NCBI GenBank assembly: GCA_045626925.1
Contig: JAZUQZ010000026.1
Span: 50,301-114,300 of the forward strand
From: Aphodoplasma sp045626925
GTDB taxonomy: Bacteria; Bacillota; Clostridia; UBA1381; UMGS1253
DNA length: 64,000 nucleotides
Direction of reading: 5' to 3'
The notes below the pieces were generated by a model that worked only from the letters and a program-made list of their open reading frames with translations, searched no databases and had not been told where the DNA came from. Shown one piece after another: positions 25,247-33,006 of the stretch (positions within the stretch are counted from its first letter, which is position 1; every line of letters starts with the position of its first letter). The position numbers were made by a program, and so were the translations under genes.

Positions 25247-26088
25247 TAAAGCAGCTTTTACAGTATGGGGTAAAAATTTTATCAGACAATAATATACAAA
25301 CACCACAGCTTGATGCGGCGTTGCTTTTGTGCTATGTTCTTGGAAAAAACAGGAGTTATCTTATAATAAATCACACAGAAGAGGTAGAAAAAGTACATGA
25401 GGATAAGTATAAAGCGCTAATAAAAAAACGCGCCAACAATATGCCTGTTGCATATATAATCGGCAGCAAGGAGTTTATGTCGCTTGATTTTAAGGTAAAT
25501 GAAAATGTCCTTATTCCGCGTGCAGATACAGAAACGCTTTGTGAGTTTATTATAGAAAAATATCAAAATAAAGAAGTAAAAATTGCTGATATTTGTTGTG
25601 GCAGTGGATGCATTGGTGTTTCGCTTGCTATATATATAAAGGATTCGCACATACTTATGGCGGACATAAGCGATGATGCGCTTTCTATTGCAGAAGATAA
25701 CGCTAAAAATCAAGGTGTGTCAAACAGATGTCTTGTAGAAAAAGTTGATATATTAAATGAAATCCCCAAAGGGATGTATGATATTATTGTATCAAATCCA
25801 CCATATATCGAGTCGGATGTAATCGACACACTCGAGAAAAATGTATCGAAATATGAGCCACGCATTGCGCTTGATGGCGGCAAGGATGGGCTTGATTTTT
25901 ACAGACGGATAACAAAAATTGCACCAAATTTGCTCGCTTGTGATGGTATGCTTGTGTTTGAAGTGGGTCATACCCAAGCAGATGCAGTTGAAAATATACT
26001 TGCAGAAAATGGTTTTGCAAATATTGGCAGAGTATGTGATTTGGCTGGGATTGAAAGAGTCGTTTATGGAATAAAAAAGATAAAATAG
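25240..26088 (+). CDS. prmC: Release factor glutamine methyltransferase
   Basis: Methylates the Gln of the GGQ motif in RF1 and RF2. 282 residues. N-terminal helical RF-binding domain, then VLIPRADTE, the SAM-binding ADICCGSGCIGVSLA (about 110-124) and the catalytic VSNPPYIES (about 184-192). GTG start overlaps the DUF1385 stop by 7 bp, with GGGGAGG upstream. Its substrate gene prfA is at 13.3 kb on the other strand rather than directly downstream. Confidence 0.95.
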   Translation: MVIKQLLQYGVKILSDNNIQTPQLDAALLLCYVLGKNRSYLIINHTEEVEKVHEDKYKALIKKRANNMPVAYIIGSKEFMSLDFKVNENVLIPRADTETLCEFIIEKYQNKEVKIADICCGSGCIGVSLAIYIKDSHILMADISDDALSIAEDNAKNQGVSNRCLVEKVDILNEIPKGMYDIIVSNPPYIESDVIDTLEKNVSKYEPRIALDGGKDGLDFYRRITKIAPNLLACDGMLVFEVGHTQADAVENILAENGFANIGRVCDLAGIERVVYGIKKIK

Positions 26089-26090
26089 AA

Positions 26091-26120
26091 AATAAAAAAG
26101 CCCAAACGGGCTTTTTTATT
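26091..26120. terminator. Bidirectional terminator
   Basis: AATAAAAAAGCCC aaac GGGCTTTTTTATT, a 13-bp stem between prmC and the converging cysteine-rich gene. Confidence 0.9.
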
Positions 26121-26127
26121 TTAAAAA

Positions 26128-26961
26128 TTATTCCTCACATCCACAAGAAGGGGAATCATTGTCAAACGCAGCCGGCGGGAAAAATTCATCAACCGGGAAT
26201 TCTATTCTGCCAAAAAGGTCACATGGATTTTCGTCTGTTGATGTCACACATTCCTTGCATGGCACACAAAAATCGTACGAAGGAATTAGTAACTGTACGC
26301 TTCTTTCAAGCTTGATAATTGAGAATACGCCTATTGTTACTAATACGCGCTTGTCGCTTTCTCCAACAACCAAGTTGTCTTCAAATATTCCACATATATC
26401 TGATGGAACAGCACTCAAATCGGTTTCCTCACAACAGCAACAGCACTTGTCGCCCGGTTCAACGATTTTACTTGAAAGAGCAATTGGTTCAACAACCTCT
26501 ATAATTGCTCTTGGCATATTTGTTTTTTGCCAATCTTGTGGGTCGATACCGCCACCACGATAGCTTGATGAAAATACTTTTGCGTTTCCTTCGGAACCAA
26601 AAAGGATAACCTTTTTGTCAAATGATGCAAGCCCTTCAACTTTGCATGGTTTGCCAACGCCGGTGAATACATCAAGTGTGATTTTGAAGAAATACTTCAA
26701 ATCGATGCTGTAATAGCCTCTGTTGAAAGGAACAGGCTCGATATCAGAGTATACCCAAATGATTTCTGCTTTGCGTATTTTTACATTTATAGCTTTGTTA
26801 ACAAGCTCTTGGCCGCCCGGCATAAGATAAACTCTTAAATCGGTCAGACAATCCTTGTCGCGACATTGGTCATAAATTTTGTCGGTATGTATGCATACAG
26901 CCTCGCGAAAATCGCGCGAAGCACCGGAATCAATTGGTCCGGGAACAATTTTGTCGTGCAT
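26128..26961 (-). CDS. Cysteine-rich conserved clostridial protein, probable spore protein
   Basis: 277 residues, no signal peptide or membrane segment. Fifteen or so Cys, among them five in a row (Cys173-177, DKCCCCCEET), CVPCKEC near 230 and a CGCEE end. The N-terminal half has repeating beta-strand-like segments (LRVYLMPGGQELVNKAINVKI; YYSIDLKYFFKITLDVF). I know the general type from spore-forming Clostridia but not a defined function. The upstream sequence has a good sigma-K-like promoter (27006-27032), which supports a mother-cell role such as coat or crust. Monocistronic. Confidence 0.65.
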   Translation of the reverse strand: MHDKIVPGPIDSGASRDFREAVCIHTDKIYDQCRDKDCLTDLRVYLMPGGQELVNKAINVKIRKAEIIWVYSDIEPVPFNRGYYSIDLKYFFKITLDVFTGVGKPCKVEGLASFDKKVILFGSEGNAKVFSSSYRGGGIDPQDWQKTNMPRAIIEVVEPIALSSKIVEPGDKCCCCCEETDLSAVPSDICGIFEDNLVVGESDKRVLVTIGVFSIIKLERSVQLLIPSYDFCVPCKECVTSTDENPCDLFGRIEFPVDEFFPPAAFDNDSPSCGCEE

Positions 26962-27005
26962 ATTATTTGCCTCCTGATAAAATATTTTTGAGTTGGACTC
27001 TGTTA

Positions 27006-27032
27006 TATAATATGCACGCTTTTATTATATGT
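27006..27032 (-). promoter_or_regulatory. Candidate sigma-K (or sigma-E) promoter
   Basis: On the minus strand, AC, 16 bp, then CATATTATA fits the sigma-K pattern AC-N16-CATAnnnTA. It lies 45 bp before the ATG of the cysteine-rich protein. Assigned by eye. Confidence 0.5.
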
Positions 27033-27057
27033 GATAGAATTATCTTCAAAAATTAAA

Positions 27058-27084
27058 TGGAGCAAAGAAATAATTCTTGCTCCA
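27058..27084 (-). terminator. Terminator closing the murJ-to-amidohydrolase operon
   Basis: TGGAGCAAGAA / TTCTTTGCTCCA hairpin followed on the minus strand by a T-rich tract, 6 bases past the amidohydrolase stop. Confidence 0.75.
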
Positions 27085-27089
27085 TAATT

Positions 27090-27914
27090 TTATAAACCAA
27101 GTAATTTGTATGCATTTTTGTAGAAAATATTTTCTTTTTCCTTTTTTGTAAGGTCAAGCGCTTTAAATCTTTCGTATTCAAGAGTGTAATCAGAAAGGGG
27201 ATAGTCTGTTCCAAACAAGATTTTGTCACACCCGTGATTTCTGACTATATACATAAATTTTTCGGGCGAAAGTTCGTGTAGGGTGCTTGATGTATCAAAG
27301 TAGAGATTTTTCCCAACAAGGTGTTCAATAGCCTCGTCCCACATGAATACACCGCCCAAATGCGCACCGATTGCTGTAAGATTTGGGAAAATATCGAGCA
27401 CTCTTGCAAGACGCGCCGGACTTGCATGGTCATATTTTCTGTCACCCATATGAAAAAGTATTGGCAATTCGAGCTTTGCAATTTGTTCATATATAGGCAT
27501 CATTTTGTCATCATCAATGTTAAAAAGCTGAAAATCTGCATGCAGCTTTATTCCTTTAAGCCCAAGTTCTTTTATGCGACAAAGCTCATCTTTGAAATTT
27601 TCATAATCGGGGTGTATTGTACCAAAACCGATAAGCATATCAGAGTATTCTTCGTTATGTATAAGAGATGCTACATAGTCGTTTACATTTTCGACCTGCG
27701 CCGCTTTTGTAGCAGTAGAATGTATTACAAGCTTGTCTATATTTGCTTCTTTTGCCTTATCAACTATAACGGAAAAATGCCCCTTTGATATAAGTGGCAT
27801 TTTATAATATTGTTCAAGATTTATTGCTGCTTTTTCTGCAATTTTGTCGGGGAATGCATGCGCATGAAAATCGACTGTTTTATACCCAAAAATTGATTTT
27901 TTACTCTTTTTCAT
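27090..27914 (-). CDS. Amidohydrolase-2 family metal-dependent hydrolase
   Basis: 274-residue TIM-barrel hydrolase. The metal motif is VDFHAHAFPDKIAEKA (about 14-29). Later ligands are in ILFHMGD, IGAHLGG and the terminal LFGTDYPLSDY, the order typical of the ACMSD-like amidohydrolase group. Cytosolic; the reaction (hydrolysis or decarboxylation) cannot be assigned. Last gene of the minus-strand operon, 22 bp after hemW, with AGGAG ribosome site. Confidence 0.85.
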   Translation of the reverse strand: MKKSKKSIFGYKTVDFHAHAFPDKIAEKAAINLEQYYKMPLISKGHFSVIVDKAKEANIDKLVIHSTATKAAQVENVNDYVASLIHNEEYSDMLIGFGTIHPDYENFKDELCRIKELGLKGIKLHADFQLFNIDDDKMMPIYEQIAKLELPILFHMGDRKYDHASPARLARVLDIFPNLTAIGAHLGGVFMWDEAIEHLVGKNLYFDTSSTLHELSPEKFMYIVRNHGCDKILFGTDYPLSDYTLEYERFKALDLTKKEKENIFYKNAYKLLGL

Positions 27915-27936
27915 TTATAATTCTCCTAAAATATCA

Positions 27937-29055
27937 TTATATAAATTCACATAAAATTACATTACTTACATTTATGCCGCGTTTTGTGAATCGAATGCAG
28001 TTTTCTGTGTGTTCTAAAAATCCGCCTTTTTCATATTTATCTATTATTGGTTTGTATTTTTTCACAAAATCAAACCCAAATCTTTTATAAAAATCATCAA
28101 GTTCAATTCCACGCGAAAGGCGCAGTGCCATTATTATATATTCACTGACAAGTTCATCATTATTTAATACTTGTTCATTTGTTTTTGCGCTACCGCTTTT
28201 GTTTATCATATCGATGTATTCGTTTATATCATTTGTATTCTCATAGCGCTTGTTGTCATAAAATGAGTGCGCCGCCACACCAACGCCGATATAGGGCAAA
28301 CACTTCCAATATTTTAAATTATGCCTGCACTCAAAGCCTTCTTTTGCAAAATTTGATATTTCATACTGGATATATCCGTTTTTTCTTAAAAAATCAGTGG
28401 CGTATTCATACATTTCGCGTTCGATGTCTTCGTCTGCAACACACAACTCATCATTTTGTGCCATTTCGTAAAACTTTGTACCTTCTTCAACAATAAGGCT
28501 GTATGCGCTTATATGTGACGGAGAAAGCGCAACTGCTTTATCTAATGTGTCCCCAAGCGATTTTAGTGTTTGGTGCGGTGTAGCAAGCATAATATCAAGG
28601 TTGAAATTTGAAAAGCCTGACGCTTTGATAAGCTTTACGGCATCTTCTGCTTGTATTGAGTTATGAATTCTTCCAAGAGAGCAAAGCTCGTCATCTTGCA
28701 TAGATTGGACACCAAGGCTTATACGATTTATGCCGCATTCTTTATATATATCAAGCTTTTGTCTTGAGAGTGTGCCGGGATTGGCTTCAATAGTAATCTC
28801 TGCATCGGGCGATACACTCATATTTTTGAAAATAAAATTTAGTGTATCATATATATACTTTGCGTCTATGCAGCTTGGCGTTCCGCCACCAATAAAAATT
28901 GTATCAATATTTGCGCCATAATATTTACAAAGCTCTTTTTTTAATGCATCAAAATAAAGCGAGTGAGTTTTATCAGGCGCAACAATAGATACAAAGTCAC
29001 AATATGCACATTTTTTTATACAAAATGGTATATGAATATATAATCCGCAAGCCAA
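27937..29055 (-). CDS. hemW: Radical SAM heme chaperone HemW
   Basis: About 372 residues. The radical SAM cluster motif is CxxxCxxC in IHIPFCIKKCAYCDFVS (near residues 12-19), followed by IGGGTPSCI and TIEANPG. HemN-like C-terminal domain with EISNFAKEGFECRHNLKYW, where coproporphyrinogen oxidase HemN would differ. Family members bind heme and deliver it, and are often mis-named oxygen-independent coproporphyrinogen oxidase. GAGGAGG supports TTG at 29055 (spacing 8) or 29058. The lepA-hemW order is standard for Firmicutes, although hrcA does not follow. Confidence 0.93.
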   Translation of the reverse strand: MACGLYIHIPFCIKKCAYCDFVSIVAPDKTHSLYFDALKKELCKYYGANIDTIFIGGGTPSCIDAKYIYDTLNFIFKNMSVSPDAEITIEANPGTLSRQKLDIYKECGINRISLGVQSMQDDELCSLGRIHNSIQAEDAVKLIKASGFSNFNLDIMLATPHQTLKSLGDTLDKAVALSPSHISAYSLIVEEGTKFYEMAQNDELCVADEDIEREMYEYATDFLRKNGYIQYEISNFAKEGFECRHNLKYWKCLPYIGVGVAAHSFYDNKRYENTNDINEYIDMINKSGSAKTNEQVLNNDELVSEYIIMALRLSRGIELDDFYKRFGFDFVKKYKPIIDKYEKGGFLEHTENCIRFTKRGINVSNVILCEFI

Positions 29056-29073
29056 CAAGCACGCCTCCTCAAT

Positions 29074-30873
29074 CTATTCGTCAAGCTTTAATACAGACAT
29101 AAATGCCTCTTGTGGCACTTCTACGCTGCCGACTTGGCGCATACGCTTTTTGCCTTCTTTTTGTTTTTCAAGCAGCTTCTTTTTGCGCGTAATATCGCCG
29201 CCATAACATTTTGCAAGCACATCCTTGCGCATTGCTTTAACAGTTTCGCGTGCAATAATTTTGCCACCGATAGCCGCTTGGATTGGTATTTCAAACAGTT
29301 GGCGCGGAATAGCCTCTTTAAGTTTTTCTGCTATTTTTCTTCCACGCGCATATGCTTTTTGTGTGTGAACTATAAACGAAAGTGCATCAACAATTTCGCC
29401 ATTTAATAGCATATCAAGCTTTACAAGGTCGGATTTTTCATATCCGACAAGCTCATAGTCAAATGATGCATAACCGCGTGTGCGAGATTTTAGCGCATCA
29501 AAAAAATCATATATTATTTCATTAAGCGGCAATCTGTAATGGAGCGATACACGGTCTGCGTCGATATATTTCATATCAATATATGTGCCACGCCTATCTT
29601 GGCAAAGCTCCATAATGCTGCCGACATATTCCTTTGGAACCATTATGTCCGCCGAAACAATTGGCTCCTCCATATAATCGATTTCACTTGGGTGGGGGAG
29701 ATTTGTCGGGTTATCAATATTTAAAATTTCGCCATTTGTTTTTATAACTTTATATACAACGCTAGGTGCTGTTGTTACAAGGTCAAGGTTGTATTCGCGC
29801 TCAAGTCGTTCTTGAATAATTTCCATATGCAAAAGGCCTAAAAATCCGCAACGGAAACCAAAACCCAATGCGATTGATGTTTCGGGCTCAAAAATTAGCG
29901 CAGCATCATTTAGCTGAAGCTTTAACAATGCATCATTTAAATCGTTATATTTTGCACCATCGGCAGGATAGATACCACAAAATACCATGGGCTGTGCCTC
30001 ACGATAACCTTGCAGGGGCTCTTTGGCAGGGTTTTCTGTTGTTGTAACCGTATCACCAACACGAGCGTCCTTCATCGATTTAATGCTTGCAGCAATATAC
30101 CCAACCTCGCCCGCAGAAAGCTGCTGTGCACTTTGCATGCCAATAGATTTTAAATATCCAACATCAACAACCTCATATTTTGCACCTGTTGCCATCATAT
30201 GAATTGTTTGACCGGGTTTTACAGTGCCTTCTTTTATTCGAACATATATTATTACACCACGATAACTGTCATAATATGAATCAAAAATCAGTGCACGAAG
30301 TGGCGCGTTTTCATCACCGGATGGGGAGGGGATATGCTCTACAATAGCCTCGAGCACATCTTCAATATTTATATTGTTTTTTGCCGACACAAGCGGCGCA
30401 TAGCTTGCGTCAATACCAATCACATCTTCGATTTCTGTCTTTACAACATCCGGTCTTGCAGATGGCAGGTCTATCTTGTTTACCACCGGAACAATTTCAA
30501 GGTCGTGTTCAAGTGCAAGGTATGTGTTTGCGAGCGTTTGTGCCTCGATACCTTGTGATGCATCAACAACAAGGATAGCTCCTTCACAAGCAGCAAGACT
30601 GCGCGACACTTCGTAATTAAAATCGACATGTCCTGGCGTATCAATAAGATTTAGGATATATTCATTATTGTCCTTTGCCTTATATTTGAGGCGCACTGCA
30701 CGCGCTTTTATAGTAATTCCGCGTTCGCGTTCAAGCTCCATATTATCAAGAAGCTGTTGCTCCATATCACGCTGCTCAACTTCGCCTGTGTTTTCCAAAA
30801 GTCTATCAGCAAGTGTTGATTTTCCGTGGTCTATATGCGCTATAATTGAAAAATTACGAATAAATTTCTGCAT
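29074..30873 (-). CDS. lepA: Elongation factor 4 (LepA)
   Basis: Ribosome-associated GTPase thought to back-translocate or help ribosome assembly. 599 residues, family length. G1 IIAHIDHGKSTLADRL (about 10-25), G2 RERGITI, G3 DTPGHVDF, G4 NKIDLP and G5 SAK are all present. EF-G-like domains follow, then the LepA-specific C-terminus (GGKIIARETVKAMRKDVLAKCYGGDITRKKKLLEKQKEGKKRMR). AGGAG precedes the ATG. Confidence 0.98.
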   Translation of the reverse strand: MQKFIRNFSIIAHIDHGKSTLADRLLENTGEVEQRDMEQQLLDNMELERERGITIKARAVRLKYKAKDNNEYILNLIDTPGHVDFNYEVSRSLAACEGAILVVDASQGIEAQTLANTYLALEHDLEIVPVVNKIDLPSARPDVVKTEIEDVIGIDASYAPLVSAKNNINIEDVLEAIVEHIPSPSGDENAPLRALIFDSYYDSYRGVIIYVRIKEGTVKPGQTIHMMATGAKYEVVDVGYLKSIGMQSAQQLSAGEVGYIAASIKSMKDARVGDTVTTTENPAKEPLQGYREAQPMVFCGIYPADGAKYNDLNDALLKLQLNDAALIFEPETSIALGFGFRCGFLGLLHMEIIQERLEREYNLDLVTTAPSVVYKVIKTNGEILNIDNPTNLPHPSEIDYMEEPIVSADIMVPKEYVGSIMELCQDRRGTYIDMKYIDADRVSLHYRLPLNEIIYDFFDALKSRTRGYASFDYELVGYEKSDLVKLDMLLNGEIVDALSFIVHTQKAYARGRKIAEKLKEAIPRQLFEIPIQAAIGGKIIARETVKAMRKDVLAKCYGGDITRKKKLLEKQKEGKKRMRQVGSVEVPQEAFMSVLKLDE

Positions 30874-30894
30874 ATTTTATCTCCTGTAAAATAA

Positions 30895-31386
30895 TTACTC
30901 AATAATGTTTACACTAATGATTTCTGCTTCTCCTGCAAGCCATTTTGTTGCTACAAATTCGGTTGCACCTGCTTTTATAAGCTTGCCACCCTCAGAATAA
31001 AGTGCGGTTTCTGTTTTCTTTCCGTTTGTTCTTACGGTCATATATACATCAAAGCGCTCTTCAGCAGAGGACTTTACAACAGTGCCATCAACGAGCGGGG
31101 CACTGCCTTCGTGTGGTTTCTTTTCTACACTTACCACTTCGCCCATATATGTGCCATCGGAAAGGCTGGAATACATACCGCCTTTTTTCAAGGCTGCACC
31201 TGCGGTGTTTTCTCTTACTTTGCTTATTTTTACAACATATTCAAACTGGGTCGATGCGGTTGTATTGTCGCCGAGCAATCCCGAAAAACGAATAAATGCT
31301 GCTGCAATACAAAGTGCAAGGGCGAGTACAATTATAATATCAATAACACTGATTTTTGAAAATATCTTTCCGTTTTTATCAATCAT
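30895..31386 (-). CDS. DUF4330 protein, copy 2
   Basis: 163 residues with a single N-terminal membrane segment (about 14-34, VIDIIIVLALALCIAAAF) after KNGKIFSKIS, matching DUF4330. The remainder is an extracytoplasmic beta-rich domain (FEYVVKISKVRENTAGA; GTYMGEVVSVEKKP). DUF4330 genes usually accompany polysaccharide or flippase genes in Clostridia; the role is unknown. The start overlaps the stop of the other DUF4330 gene by one base (TAATG). The two share topology but only distant sequence similarity. Confidence 0.8.
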   Translation of the reverse strand: MIDKNGKIFSKISVIDIIIVLALALCIAAAFIRFSGLLGDNTTASTQFEYVVKISKVRENTAGAALKKGGMYSSLSDGTYMGEVVSVEKKPHEGSAPLVDGTVVKSSAEERFDVYMTVRTNGKKTETALYSEGGKLIKAGATEFVATKWLAGEAEIISVNIIE

Positions 31387-31883
31387 TATTTTATTTCCTC
31401 CCCGTTATTATCAAATAATTTCATATCCGTTACAATTCCGTCAACAGAATAGCCTTTGCCCTCAAGCGCAAGCTTTGTGCCGACTTTTACGGGCATATTT
31501 CCCACACAAATATCTTTATCGTTCATACTTGCAGGTGCAGTAACAGTTGCGCTTATATCATACATATTTGGCACAATTGATACAATATAATTGCCGGTGG
31601 TTAAATCCGGACTGAGCTTTTTTGAAAGTGAACTTTCAACACTTTTAACAGTGGCGCGAGACTTGCCCGAAAGTGTAACTGCATCGCCGATTTTAATAAG
31701 AGGCGATATATCACTTGGACTTTCAGCAAGCTCGACAGTAAATTCTATATTGTATTCCGCTTCAACCTTTTGCGTTGGCGAAATTATAAGCACATATGCA
31801 ATTATCGCCAAAACAGCAATTACAACTGCTCCTATAATAATGTCAAAAAATGTTATTTTCTTTTTTGCATTTTCATTATTCAT
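31386..31883 (-). CDS. DUF4330 protein, copy 1
   Basis: About 165 residues: MNNENAKKKITFFDIIIGAVVIAVLAIIAYVLI gives a basic start and one membrane segment, then an outer domain (EYNIEFTVELAESPSDISPLIKIGDAVTLSGKSRATVKS). The ATG at 31883 has GGAGG six to eight bases upstream; a longer frame starts inside the upstream GT4 gene without a site. Overlaps the GT4 stop by 8 bp. Likely an accessory of the surface-glycan genes around it. Confidence 0.78.
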   Translation of the reverse strand: MNNENAKKKITFFDIIIGAVVIAVLAIIAYVLIISPTQKVEAEYNIEFTVELAESPSDISPLIKIGDAVTLSGKSRATVKSVESSLSKKLSPDLTTGNYIVSIVPNMYDISATVTAPASMNDKDICVGNMPVKVGTKLALEGKGYSVDGIVTDMKLFDNNGEEIK

Positions 31884-33006
31884 TTTTATTTCCTCCGTTA
31901 CCAAATATTTGCACATAATAATTTTCAATATTTCGACTCATTATTTCTGCGGTAAATTTCTGTGCAAAAATTTCCTTTGCTCCGTTTTTGATTGATTCCA
32001 TAAGAGAATCATCACTAAACAACTTAATAATTGCATCTGCAATAGCTTGTGGAGCTTTTTGTGGCACGATAAAGCCGTTTTGACCATCTGATATTACACC
32101 GGGATTTCCGCCAAAGTCACTTACGACTGCAGCGACACCAAGACTCATGCCTTCAAGAAGTGAAAGACTTGTTGCTTCGGTACCGTATGATGCATTGATT
32201 TGAATGTCACATATATTCATGAGCGATTCGACATCGTCTACAAACCCTGCAAAAACGATTTTATCGCTTATATTTATTTCGCTAGCGAGCTGTTTTAAGC
32301 TATCCATAATATCGCCCGTGCCTGCGACTATAAACTTGGCATTTATGCCGGCGTCGGAAACTATTTTTGCTGCGCGTATAAAGTATTCGTGGCCTTTTAC
32401 GGGGTTTAGACGCGCAACTATTGCTACAACTTTTTCGTCATCTGATATATTAAACAGCTTGCGTGTTTTTGCTTTTTTTTCTTCACTTGAGACATTTAAT
32501 GGTTCGACACCGTTTAAAATCACCTTGATTTTATCTTCACAAACGCCTGTGTCAAGAAGATTTTGTTTTGCTGCTTCCGCGACGGCAATAATCCCGTCTG
32601 CATAATAATTATTTACAGCACCGTTGATTTTTTTGCCGATACCTTTTGAAATGTATGGCGATGGGGGAAATACGCTATGCCGCGTATATATAACCTTGCA
32701 CCCAACGCTTCTTGCCGCAATTCTTGCAGACATGCTTGCATGTGAATGTACTATATCAGGTTTTTCGCGTTTAAAAATTTCTTTAAGTTCTGATATCGCT
32801 TTAAAGTCAAGTGATTTATCACTCATAGCGTCAATCTCGAAAAATTTAATACAAAGCGTTTCAAGGTGTGGCTTTAAAAGACTGTTTTTTGGCAAAACAA
32901 CACTTATATCAAAATTTTCTTTGTCTGCGTGCGCAAGATATGTCAAAAGCAGCCGCCCTGCACCGCCGATATTTGTGTCGCTTATAACATTTATAACTTT
33001 AATCAT
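31876..33006 (-). CDS. Glycosyltransferase family 4
   Basis: 376-residue GT-B enzyme. N-terminal acceptor half with IGGAGRLLLTYLAHADKENFDISVVLP and YTRHSVFPPSPY. Donor half has VAIVARLNPVKGHEYFIRAAKIV, FAGFVDDVESLMNICDIQINAS, and the EX7E-type end YGTEATSLSLLEGMSLG. It transfers a nucleotide-activated sugar during surface glycan synthesis; donor and acceptor are not readable. AAGGAGG ribosome site; the start overlaps the preceding ligase stop by 4 bp. Confidence 0.92.
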   Translation of the reverse strand: MIKVINVISDTNIGGAGRLLLTYLAHADKENFDISVVLPKNSLLKPHLETLCIKFFEIDAMSDKSLDFKAISELKEIFKREKPDIVHSHASMSARIAARSVGCKVIYTRHSVFPPSPYISKGIGKKINGAVNNYYADGIIAVAEAAKQNLLDTGVCEDKIKVILNGVEPLNVSSEEKKAKTRKLFNISDDEKVVAIVARLNPVKGHEYFIRAAKIVSDAGINAKFIVAGTGDIMDSLKQLASEINISDKIVFAGFVDDVESLMNICDIQINASYGTEATSLSLLEGMSLGVAAVVSDFGGNPGVISDGQNGFIVPQKAPQAIADAIIKLFSDDSLMESIKNGAKEIFAQKFTAEIMSRNIENYYVQIFGNGGNKNE

